DNA of 64,000 nt from positions 62,001 to 126,000 of the forward strand of contig MCGO01000108.1 in assembly GCA_002104985.1 (NCBI GenBank), in the 5' to 3' direction. The first letter of the stretch is position 1. Every line of letters begins with the position of its first letter. Both the position numbers and the translations under genes were made by a program. Positions 43,501-54,373 of the stretch are shown here, piece by piece. This DNA comes from Rhizoclosmatium globosum (lineage: Eukaryota; Chytridiomycota; Chytridiomycetes; Chytridiales; Chytriomycetaceae). Under the pieces are notes generated by a model. That model searched no databases. It saw nothing but the letters and a program-made list of their open reading frames with translations, and was not told the DNA's origin.

Positions 43501-46500
43501 TAGGAGCATGACCTTGGGCAGGCTTGTAGGTGAAGAAGAATTGCAGTGGGACGTAGTCAGCTCCACGCTTCTCGCTGATGGTAACAGTGATTCTGTCGCC
43601 CTCAATGCTAATAACAAGAGCGGCATGACGAGATGGAACGGATCCAGTCAATCGACTGCTGTACACGCTCAAAACCTGTGGCTTGTTGGCAGCGTCCAAC
43701 TTGACGAAAACGGTTTGTTTGGCACGTGGACGAACCAAGTTAATGATTGGGTTTGGAGTGAGGAGCTTTCCACGGACGACGGCCTCAGTGGTCAAGAGGG
43801 CACGGAGCCAGGTGACTTCGGTACCGGCGAGGGTCTGGACCCAGTCGTTCAAGTCTGGGAGTTCCTTGGCTGAACGTGGGACTTCGTACATCATGGTGGT
43901 ACCGTCAGCGTCGCGGAGGACAGTGGTAGTAACCTTGGCAGCCTTCTCCTCCAAGGCGCGGACACTTGGCTGGACACCCAAGTATTCGACGACAGGAATG
44001 TTGGCATCACTGTTGTTGTAGTACTTCTCCTTGATGGCAGCAATCTGACCCTTGTAAATGTTACCAAGGATATCAGCGACTGGCTCGTCGACGGTCTTGG
44101 AGTGGTGAACGGCAACTGGACCTTGGAGAATGGCAACACGACCGGCATCAGCGTCAATGACAGCATCAACATCCTCGGATTGCCAGAGAGAGTCCTTCTT
44201 GAGCCAGAATTCGAACTTCTCGTCGAAGACTGGGATGAATGGAGGTGGCTTTCTCCATGGAATAGTGGCGATGGACAAGAAGTGGAAGACATCCTCTTGA
44301 GTCAAGGTCTGCTCAACAGCCTCTGGGTAAGCTTCGAACAACGCCTCGACGAAGGAGTGTGGGTCAACCTGGAGGGCATCGTCGCTCTGGATAAGAGAAA
44401 CAGTCTCCTTCTTGTTGAAACGCTCCTCGACACGACGCATGAAGTCCGTAGTGGTGTCACGCAAAGTGACATCGATCCAACGACCTTGCTTCTTGATGAA
44501 CAAAAGCTCAACCATGCGGTCAGCAACCTCCTTGTAGGTCATTTCGTGCAAGTCACATGGACGTCCATCAGCCTTCTTTCCGAACCATGGCTTCTGGAAG
44601 TCGCTGTTCAACTTGGAGATAATGTAGTCCTTCTTGGCGTTCAAGGCAGCGACACGCTTCTCACGAGGGAGAGACAAGATGGTCTCGTCCATCTCCTTCC
44701 AGAACATGACACCTCGGTTGGCAATCTTGTGAATTGGCTCACCGAGCTCAGACTTGACAGTGACGATTCCACCAGTTGGGCCCTTGTAAGTCTTCTCCCA
44801 GGAAGCTTCGTCGGACATGGCGATACCTGGGGCGGCGCAGATGAGCTCCTTGACGGAACGGGAGGTAGTGGCTTCCTTGGCGACCATGACACGAGATCCG
44901 ACGAGGATACCGTCGAATGGCATAGGGGCGTAGTCGAACTGAGTAGACCACTCTCCAGTGAGGTATGGAACAGTTCCCTCAGCGTCACCGAAACCGGAAC
45001 CAACAACAATAGTGATGTTTGGAACGCGACGAATGGCAGCTGAAAGAAACGCGTAAGTAATCGAGTGAAGAAGTGAGAGCGAAACACATACCGTAAGTCT
45101 CCAACATTGGCTGGTGGAAATCCTCGAAAGAGTGGTGACCTCCTCCACGACCACCGGTCCACTGAAGAATAACTGGCATGTCTGGGGCATTCTTGGCAAT
45201 GGAGATAACACGACGGATGTCCTCGACACTTCCTGGCTTGAAGGCGACGTGGCGAATACCAGCCTTCTTCAAGTTTCCAACAACCTCGTCAGCAACATCC
45301 AAAGATGGTACTCCAGCAGCGATACAAATACCCTCCATTGGGATACCCTCCTTACGCATAGCCATGGTGGCTGGGTATTGGAAACCCCAAAGTCTTGGGT
45401 TCAAGAAGAGAATGTTGAGGGTAATACCAGCACCAGCTCCAACCATTCCCAAAATCTGGTTCACACGGGCACGCAAGTGTCCCTCAGTGTGTTGACCTCC
45501 TCCGGCCAATTCGACGTGGTAACCGGCGTTGATGATGGCAGAGACGAATTGAGCGTCCATGGTACATGGGGTCATACCAGCAACCATCAAAGGTGGCTTG
45601 GAGAGGAGACGGGAGAAGGAGGTGTCGAGTTGGATTTCGTTGGTGGATGCGATTTTGACGAGCTTTGGACGGAACTGCTCAGCCCAGTTGGGGGCAAAAC
45701 GAATAGAAGCAGTGTCGTGGTCGAAGAAGTAAGATTTGTCAAAGAGCTCAGATGATGTCATTTCGAGGGAGGCAGCGAGAATAACCTGAACAAATGATTA
45801 AAAACAAGGACATTACATACACTCGTGGATTACACACCTGAACACCAGTTCCTTCCTTGTTTCTGTGGGTGAGACCTCCAATACCAGATGATCCTCCAGG
45901 TCCAAAGTCCAAAATGTGGGTAACATTCTGCTTTGTTGCAACCTCCCAAAGAACTGGCAAGGTACAGATCTGCTCAACGAGGGAAAGGGTCAAGTTGTCT
46001 CCCGCAGCAGCCAAGTCTTCACCAGTCTTGGTGTGGAAGACTGGAATCTTGACCTTCTCAGCAACAAAAGACAAGGAGTGCTCCTTGATGTCCTGCTCCA
46101 AGATGGCTGGGACGTCCTTCAAGTTCTCAGAGTGGAATGGAACAGTGACTGGCAAGAATCGAGAAGTGAAGCGGACCTTGCGCTGGGAGAATGGAATACG
46201 GTTCTGGTTCTCGCCTGGAGCGGCCTTGATCTTACGGAGGGCAACGTTGAGACCGTAGAGAGACTGGGGCGGACCAGTGCAGATACACGCACGAGGTCCG
46301 TTGATGAGAGAAAGCTGGATACGCTTCTCTGTTGGCAAGTGCTGGTTGGTTTGCTCAATGTGTTCAGCGATTTCCCCACGGCGGAGACCTTCAGTGATGC
46401 GAGTAAGTCAAAGATTACAAATTAGGAGGAAATACGTACCAGAAACGAGCAACATAGGAGTTGGAACACCTTCACCGGAGTCCAAAGAGTCCTGGAGGAT

Positions 46501-47788
46501 CTTTGGATCCAAAGTGGTGGATGGCCATGCGTTTTGAGAACGAAGACCAATCCAGAAGAGGAGACCGAGAGCCTTTTGAGTGTTCTCCAAAAACTCCTTC
46601 TCAGTTTCAGAGGAGGCAATAACAATTGAAGACACGATACCCTGGGAGTGACCCGTGGTTCCTAAGATGAGATGTTAATCAGAGATTCGATATATAATTA
46701 TTACATCTACACGACAGGAAAGAGAGAGGGGCTCGAATTCTCATGCACTTCATGAAGAGAAAGCGAAAATTTTGGGTAACAGGGTCTGAAGTCGGCGGCC
46801 CACTTTCATTCCGAGTTGATCCGTTCTAAATCTAACGCATTCACGAGCGTTGCTGGAAGTACAAGAGAAGCGGGTAGGACGTAAGGAGGGAAAGGGTTTC
46901 AAGGGCAGATAGGGATAATGCCGCAGCATAACAGGGATAACAACAGATGACAGGACTCCAATAAATCGAATCCACTAACCTTGAATCAAGGATCTCAACT
47001 CTCCGGGAGTCTTGTTGGCAATCTTGAGGGTAACCCAGTAGGCCAAGAGCTGAGTAAGCCCGATAAGAGGAAGAGACAAGTCGGTAGCGAGGAGGGACTG
47101 AGTGTTTGGCTTCGTCTCTGGCTTCTGGAGCCATTCCATGACATCAATGCGGTCAGCGTAGAGCTTGCGGGCCTTCTCGGAGGTAGAGTGCTGGAGCAGG
47201 GTGACAGCAGCTTCCTTCAAGAAAGGGGTAGCAAAGGCCTCGTAGACGTCAAAGAGATCCTCGAGCTCGGCAAAGTATTCCTCGACGTTTCCTTGCCACC
47301 AAAGATGACGGAGAGACGGGCCTTTCCTTGTTCGCGGCCTCCAAGAGAGCCGAGGAGTGGGACGCGGACAGAGTCGGAGCGCCGAGGGCCTTGAGGGCCG
47401 CCACTGCCGCGTAGAAGGTCTTGAGGACGAAGCGGCGCTGGGGAGCAGTCAGGGTTCGCACGACGGCGTGGATGTCGTTCGTCGCGGCAAACGACGAGTG
47501 GAAGCGCTCAAAGACGACCGCGGCAAGAGGCAGCGACTCGGCCAAGGCGCCCGCGAGCACCCGCGCGTGGAGAACAACCGCCGCGTCGTCGTCGTCGCTC
47601 GCGGTAAGCTTCTCTCGCACCACTTCGGCAACGGGCCACAGCGCAAGCGGAATCGGGATCGTGACCTCGGTGCCGTTGCGGCGGATCACGAGGCCGCGGG
47701 AGTTGCCTGGTGCAGCAGCAGAGGCGGTGGTGGCAGCGGCGGCGGCAACGTCTTGGACGGCCTGGGCAGTTGCAGCAGTGGATGTCAT
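34550..47788 (-). CDS. FAS: Type I fatty acid synthase, fused beta-alpha chain with tandem ACPs
   Basis: De novo synthesis of long-chain acyl-CoA in the cytosol. Fourteen exons: 47788-46980, 46661-46440, 46388-45838, 45785-45092, 45039-43484, 43431-43330, 43277-42996, 42948-42257, 42203-40476, 40429-39863, 39814-38763, 38713-37010, 36960-36500, 36451-34550. Adding two bases in exon 1 (about 47337 and 47312) makes 4107 residues. Order: AT (Ser in TGHSQG, ~274), ER ([29 protein letters not shown]), DH ([12 protein letters not shown]), MPT ([24 protein letters not shown]), ACP1 and ACP2 ([11 protein letters not shown] with the pantetheinyl Ser, ~2250 and ~2438), KR ([12 protein letters not shown]), KS ([11 protein letters not shown] with Cys, [19 protein letters not shown]), PPT ([19 protein letters not shown]). 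Yeast splits this into Fas1 and Fas2. Intron 1 is 318 nt; the other twelve are 46-53 nt. Confidence 0.95.
39814..40429 (-). repeat. Duplicated ACP unit within the FAS gene
   Basis: ACP1 is one whole exon, 40429-39863, exactly 567 nt (189 codons), flanked by phase-2 introns. ACP2 begins at 39814 after an intron in the same phase. Both start with a Ser codon split AG/C followed by an Asp codon and Pro, then TA(G/S)E. Their protein sequences are near identical through SIKDLVGG / [27 protein letters not shown] and [20 protein letters not shown]. Confidence 0.9.
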
Positions 47789-49891
47789 TGCTTGCTTTGG
47801 ATGCAGTAGATACTTGGTAGATAACGAGAGTACTGTGGGTTTGATGCTTGTTCTTGCTTTGCGTTGGGGTCACTAAGTCGGTTGCTGTCGCTCAGAGACT
47901 GGTTTGCAAGGGCAAGTTGGGGATCAATTTCAAGGGGAAAAGGTGCAGGACAAGCAAAGCACAAACACAAAAATGTGGGAACCAAGGAAAAATTTTGAGT
48001 TTTCTTCCGATAACACGTCAAACAAAGTGCAACGTGGAACTTGTTATCATCCAACCCTTGTTTGTCCTCCCATTGCTGCATCACCAATCGTGAGGACTCT
48101 GATGTTATCATCCAGTATTCGTCATCAGTTCTTCCTCTTTGCAGCCGATAGAATCATGCGGGAAACTGTTTATTCAGGACAATGATTCTCACTCCAGTGC
48201 CTAATGATTGCCGACTTACCAGAAGTTAGTTCATCAATCACCTTAACTCACTCCATCGCTCTATTTGCTGCATTTTGGCTTCATCAGAATTTACCCGGCG
48301 CTCGATTCCTTGTGTGGCCACCCAGAAAACACTCCATCCATTCGGCTTCAGTTGAATCTGATCCGTTGTGCTCAACATATGCTGAACTAGATTAACTATC
48401 ACGACATCATCTGATCTATGAGATCTTCCTCGGTGTAAATGCTGCTTCCGATCATTATTTCCATAGTCACAACGCATCCTTTTCCATTCAATTGCTATCA
48501 GTAATCGATCCTGCACAAACGCCAACATTCTGGTCGAACTTCAATGATACTCTCTTGATTAACACTCATGTCGAATCTATTCTCCAACAACTTCCCAGCC
48601 TTCACTGAAGGATTGCTTCTATCGTTTAGTCATCGATCGACATTGTTACTCCATATTGCAGTTTCGCTGCACTTGTCTTTGTCCGATTATTCCGAAACCA
48701 TCCCAAATGTCAAAAATCAACAAAATTCCCGGTAATCCGTTGTAATCATTTATAAAAATCATTGTAGTTATTAATACTGAACGCTGTGAAATGTTCGAAA
48801 CAATGCTCGAAGAATCCCCAACTGTTGGGGACATATCGCATCAATCTTATTTGTCGCATTCAGATGCACAAAGTGGAAGTGAATATAATAAAGCATCAAT
48901 ATTCGACTGATGATTTACTCGACTCTTGCGAAATGATAGATACATCAGCTTGTGTTTTACATGAAGCCAAAACGACTCCTGGCGTAAAACTCAACGAAAC
49001 TGACATCGTTTGAATCAACTTCTGAAGTGAAGTGAAGTATGGATGACTCATCCGTTCAAACACTGTGACTAAGTCGTACTCTCGCACAATTGAATCGTTG
49101 TGTCGCCACCACTCAAGATTTTGCCTCTCTACTTCGTTTCGATCATAGAGTACTAGTCAATCACATTCGTTTCAATAAGCACTCGACATAATGCAAGGGA
49201 CAAGAGGAAAAGACTATTTTGCGACCTTTGCCAATGAATTAGTAACTATGGACCCAGAGAAAGAAGCGAACAAAGCAGATATATCGGTTCACAATCCGTT
49301 CCTGCTGGTTTAAAATTTAAAACTTTGGGGCACCGTGCAATTAATGAGTGTGACCAATGAAACAAGACCGGAATCGAATGCAGTCGGTAGCAGTCACAGC
49401 CTCTTGACTATAAGATCTGTTCAGGGAATGTCCTGGAGTGAGGCGTGAGTGAATTGGGTTGGCTGGGGACCCATGTGCACTTGTAACAAAATAGAGCAGA
49501 GATTTTGAGCCGATTGCACTGCCTCGTTTCTTGCCGCTTTTGGCAATAACTCATTGTACCAGAACAGTAATTAAAACTAAGAATTATTCCACCAACGTTG
49601 TTGGCTGGCGTGATAGTATCTTCATGGTTTAACTGTCTGAAAGGTTTGAATGTGACACCAAATCGAAAGTTCACTAACTTGCCATCAGAGCGTCTTAATT
49701 GCATATCAATTCAAGTTTTAACTGAATCAAAATGTTGCGTCATCTTTGAGATCAAGGTTCGGTTCAAAATCGGAGATGCCTCAAAATACCACTTTCAGAG
49801 AGTGCTCGGCGGCACGCAACACAGCCACGCCCAAAAATCCTCAAATGCCCCAATAATTCCAACCTCAAAAATTCTGAAAAACGTAAAAACA
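47789..49891. other. 2.1-kb divergent intergenic region
   Basis: The largest gene-free stretch in the window, between the FAS start and the 7-TM gene start. Open frames (for example near 47848, 48238 and 48786) are short, lack recognisable domains and have no matching exons. No tRNA-like fold was found. It should hold the FAS promoter. An older gene remnant around 48780-49020 cannot be ruled out. Confidence 0.55.
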
Positions 49892-50698
49892 ATGTATCCA
49901 GCAGCACCGAATCGCTTCCTCCTTCAGAACTATGTCTGGGGAGCCCAATACCTCCAATACATCTGGCTCCTCGTCGGAATCTACGCAACCTTCCAAATTC
50001 TCCTTCGATTGGTCAAGCAGCAACTTCCTACCGTCAAGAAGCCCGACGTTTTCGCCTTCTACTTCCTGAACCTAGCCATTTCAACAACAGCCGCTTACTA
50101 CTTCTTGCGAACAACATTCGGCTCAATCATTGGCACTGATTCCGTGTTCTTGTATGCAACGGATACCTTTGGGTCCACCAATTTAATTGTGGCGCTGTAC
50201 ATGTGTGAAGTCATGATGCGAGACAAGATGCCAACTCCTCTTTTGGTACACCATCTCGTCACCGTCGTAATGATTTTCTGGGGCGTCATGATGCGAAATG
50301 AGCCACAAATTCATCAGTTGGTTATTATGCTGCTATTTGCTGCCTTGGAGCAACCTTGTCAAATTGGTATGATTTGCTACCGTGTTGGAACTCCTGGTGT
50401 CAAGAAGGCTGGGCTTTGGTTTGCTCTTGTTGGCTTTGGAGCTACTCGAATTATTAACCTGATATCTGTCATGATTCTGGCATTCAAGGACTGGAAGATT
50501 TACGACCTCTCTTTCAAGATTGTGTACCCAATATTTGTCGCATTGATTGCTTGGGCTCAATTTATGACAATTATGATTTACCTCAGCTTGTTGAAGAAGG
50601 TTTACAAGGGTGCGGCCGTAAGTATTTATATTGAATCATATGTGCTGAGAAACTAATTTTGTTAATTGTAGGATGAGAGGAGGGCCCTGTCGAAATGA
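49892..50698 (+). CDS. Multi-pass membrane protein, TLC-domain-like
   Basis: Exons 49892-50617 and 50672-50698 give 250 residues. Start MYPAAPNRFLLQNYVW; the frame is open far upstream, but that part is not membrane-protein-like. About six to seven hydrophobic segments are visible, including YIWLLVGIYATFQILL, FYFLNLAISTTAAYYFL, TNLIVALYMCEVMM, HHLVTVVMIFWGVMM, LVIMLLFAALEQPC, and a C-terminal IVYPIFVALIAWAQFMTIMIY. The TPLLVHHLVTVVM motif recalls the HH signature of TRAM-LAG1-CLN8 domains found in ceramide synthases. The intron has GTAAGT..TTGTAG ends. The stop (TGA, 50696) overlaps the ATG of the next frame as ATGA. Lipid sensing or synthesis is plausible but unproven. Confidence 0.65.
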
Positions 50699-52238
50699 AA
50701 GAGCTTCAAGCCTCCCAATCCAACGACGCACTCGCTAGAGCCGATAAAAAGCCAAAGTTAAACCAAAAACTTATTACATACATTATGTTTGCGGTAGCTG
50801 CGGGATGTGCTCTTATTGCGATGTTCCTTCCAAGTGCTGTCTCTAATACACCTTACTGGATTGATGGCTCCCACAATCATCCATACTACCCAGACTCCGG
50901 AATGGCAAACATTAGCTTCAGTAGCACAAAAGGCTCGAAGTTCCCCACCAATCTTCCCTCCGTTCAAGATGTCTGCAAACGAGTTTGGATCGAAGTCTGT
51001 TCCCTCCCACTCAAGAACGAAACGGACGATCTCTTTTCGGAGTTAGCTTTGGAGAGTTTATTCGCAATGATATGTTGGCTACTACTTCTGACAAGAGCAA
51101 GACCCCCCTCTTTTCTGGCTCCAGTGCTGAAACTTCTGCGTGGCCCTGGATGAATAACAATGAGCAGTCTACATGGCTTGATTTGAGTAACCTCTACGGA
51201 ACAACAGCCGAAACACTTATTTCCTTCGGAACCAGACCAACTCTTGTAAACTTCGACTTGACCTACTGGAAATCTTATTCGTGAGAAGGGAAAGTTTGTC
51301 ACTGGAGATCAACGTGCTGCTCAAAGCCCTCTTGTCACTGGCTGGCATTTGATTTTCACGAAGGAGCACAACTGGCAATGTGACGTGTTGCAAGAACGTT
51401 CCTCAGTTGAATTCCGATGAGTTGTTTTCCCGCGCTCGGGAGCAACCATCTTGGTCTATCAGAAGATGATGTTGACGAATATCTGCCTGGTTATATTCCC
51501 GCGGACAGGTTCGCTACACTATCATGGATCGCGCCGCTGATTACGCCATTACCGAAAAGAATGTTGCCGTTCCATGAGTTTGCTATCCTATCCAAGTTAA
51601 ATACTATGGTTCCAGACTCTGTTCAAGTTCTGTCCAACAACGGCACCTTGATTGGCACATATTCATCCGATCAGGGTTATTACAACACAGCCTTGATTGA
51701 TCAGTATGGACTCAACGCTCTACTTCGTGGAGCAATGGCGACACCAGCTAATCAGTACGGCCGTGGATATCCTTCTGCAATGGCTCAACGATGTGTCAAA
51801 TTGACCTCTTGCAATCTCGAGAACGAAACTTGGCACTTATGCTGACGCACATATTCGAGCTTCGTTGCCCCAAGTCACGGATTGGAGCAGCTTGACTTCA
51901 GTTCAAGCGATTCAAACTGCACTGAAGGAATTGTATGGTACTGTTGAAAACGTGGAGCTGCTGGTCGGCGCCTATTTGAACAACGAGTCGGGAATCGCAA
52001 GTTTCGGAAATGTTTCTTTGAAAACTATTTTGGAGCAGATGGTTCTCACCCTACGTGCGGACCGCTGGAGTATTGTAAACTTTGACATGGCTTCCCGAGA
52101 TTTGGATTGGCAGAATCAGTTGGTTGTGACTATTATAACAGAAATCTGCGAGATTTGGTAAAGCAACATACACAAATGCCTTGCGTACCTTCAGATGTGT
52201 TGAAAGTTGGTGATGGTATTTTAAATTGTATTCCGTGA
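50695..52238 (+). CDS. Membrane-anchored animal haem-peroxidase-like (DUOX-type) domain, multiple frame breaks, haem histidines absent
   Basis: Starts at the ATG at 50695 with a basic cytosolic lead and one membrane segment (LITYIMFAVAAGCALIAMFL). It then follows the animal haem-peroxidase fold in order: LPSVQDVCKRVW, GVSFGEFIRNDMLATT, STWLDLSNLYGTTAE, KFVTGDQRAAQSPLVTGWHL with IFTKEHN, LNSDELFSRAR, EYLPGYIPADRF, LNTMVPDSVQV, GLNALLRGAMATPA, ELYGTVENVELLVGAYL, LRADRWSIV, and NLRDLVKQHT near the stop at 52238. Where the family has the distal and proximal haem histidines, the codons read Asn (FIRND, LNTMV). Mammalian DUOX peroxidase homology domains are also known to lack axial histidines. The frame must be changed at several sites (about 51040, 51280, 51400, 51470, 51840, 52135), so the exact protein cannot be given. 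Confidence 0.65.
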
Positions 52239-52315
52239 ATAAATTGGAATATGTCTTATAAATATCTTGCTCCATCTTGAACCGGTTCAATTCACAGTTC
52301 CAACTCAAAACAAAT

Positions 52316-54295
52316 ATGCCTCTCAAATACGGTGAGCCACCTAAAAAGCAACCCCTCATGATCCAAGCAATGATCCAGTATGGGCTCAAGAGCCATGTAC
52401 AGAAACTGGGTTCAATATCAAGCTATGGTTGTATCTGAAGCTGTGTATGATGATGAACAAAAACGTGGGCCTGATCAAGGCGTCTATTTTCACAAAGGCG
52501 ACAATAATTCTGAGCGTTTCCTTATTCATGTTATTGGAACCACAGCGTTTGTTGCCTTCTGTGGAACCAAAGACCAGTCTCATTTCATGGAACTTCAAGA
52601 GTTTGAACTGGAGTCTATAAACGAAGGGAGTGAGTTGAAGGCCATGAAAGGTACCTTAAACCAGCGAGACAAGTGGGTATAATTAATGGAGTTAAAATTA
52701 ATCTAAGTTTGTCAATAATTAGATTCCATTGATGGTTGAAGCCTTTGAGCCTTCTGGGATAAAACATCTGGTCCTTACTGGCCATTCTCGCGGTGGCTCC
52801 ATTGCATTTATCAAATTGGCAATGTACTTTATAAATCCTCATACCAATCTGAACTCAAATATGGTTGTTGAAGCCATTGCATTTGGATCTCCGTATTGTT
52901 TCAATGGGCCGTTTCTATGTACTTAGATGACATGAAGCTACAACCTTCTTCACAACATTCGCCCACCGCGATGATGCAGTTCCTTGTGTTTTTTGGGCTT
53001 TTGGAAAATCACAAGAATTTGTCGTCAAAGAAATCCTTGGAAATATACTGCAGCATCTAAAATTATCGGTCGGGAGTGCCACATATGGTGTTGCTCGCAT
53101 TTTTGGCTATCTTCAAGTGGATATTACCAAAGTCTCAAAGTTACAAGCCATTTCAAACAATATGATGCAGTGGGTCGATTCAAGATTTTAGGAACCAATC
53201 AAATGGATGTTGATGCTCATCAGCACACTGAAAGAATCTTGAGGAATATGTCAGCATCTATTGATCACACAGTTAAGGTTTTGGTTAAGGCACACTCTTG
53301 TGCCAATTATTTGGAGTTTGTGACACATTTGCCTGTCCAAACAGACATGAAGCAAATCTCAATCTTTGCCCTCGTATTTACAACTACTCGGGTGCATTAT
53401 TTGTCCAAGAATCAGAGACTAGTTTATTGAAATTGACCATATACGGAGAAAATTTGCTCTTCCTTGCAAGAAAATTTCCGGCGGAGTTCAACGGTCGAAA
53501 GTATGAATTCGAAATGGACATTGCATCATATTCCATGGCTGAAGCTACATGTATGTGATTATTTTATTACTCTTTCTTCTTCTTGCATCTAACAAACAAA
53601 AGGTGGCTTCACAAGCCATATTAAGGTCGGATCAAAAACGATGAAATTCTCCTCAAATGTCCTTTCCTGCCTGATGATTCATTAAATCATATGATTGATG
53701 ATCCATTCGAATTCTTTCCACGATCTCCGACTCTGAAACGTCTGCTTCTTCGTGCTTTCAAACTTCGCAAATTATGTGATGAAATCAAAACAACCCAGAA
53801 AAAATCCAAAAATGTAAAGGCTTTGCTTTTAACTCGGAATGGATCACCGTGTGTACTTCTTTGAAAGAATTAGAAGGGTCTCATGATATTCCTCCTCCTC
53901 TATATCAAGTTGTGGACTCTTGCATTGATAAATTAACGCAAGATCTTTTAATCCAATACAAGTTGCACCATGGTTTGAAGTCTTTTTTAGATGGTTATGG
54001 ACCTGTGGCTGTGGGCGGCAGTCTTGGAGGTTTCGCCGTGGCTTCTGCTGCGACTATGCTAGGCTATCCGCTCATAGTATCAGCAACAGTTTTTTACGTA
54101 GCTCTAGCTCTGACTGGCAGTCTTGCTATGTGGCAATCAGAGATGAATGTAATGCCTCTGCTCACAGAAGTTGTTCAAACAGGGGTGTATGATCGCCACA
54201 TTCAAAAGATATGTTATCTCCTTGAATTGAATTCTGTTTCTGAGGATAGCCTTGCCAAGATGGCTGAAAAAGAAGTGACTGATATGTTACTTTGA
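52316..54295 (+). CDS. Class 3 lipase-like protein with C-terminal membrane hairpin, frame breaks
   Basis: Conserved blocks in order: RNWVQYQAMVVSEAVYDD, FLIHVIGTTAFVAFCGTKDQ, KHLVLTGHSRGGSIAF with the nucleophile elbow GHSRG, VVEAIAFGSPYCF, HRDDAVPCVFWAFGKSQEFV with a likely catalytic Asp. A long unassigned part follows, then near the end a glycine-rich hydrophobic hairpin (VAVGGSLGGFAVASAATMLG, PLIVSATVFYVALALTG). It splices near 52678 (GTATAA..AATTAG) and 53552 (GTATGTGA..AAAAG). Several one-base slips are needed (about 52380, 52915, 52950, 53190, 53340, 53640). The start is uncertain: ATG 52316 or 52380. The elbow and the ID of the fold are clear, but catalytic His is not assigned. The membrane hairpin is unusual for the family. 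Confidence 0.55.
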
Positions 54296-54373
54296 AAACG
54301 TGACAAGTAAACCAGTCAACAAATTCGTAGCCGAATTAAGTTAATTAGGCACGTCAATGTAATTCGTCGTTTT

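Noticed and set aside
34550..47788. FAS pieces as separate genes (Fas1 plus Fas2)
   Set aside because: Every junction between pieces has a short GT-AG intron in matching phase, including the MPT-ACP boundary.
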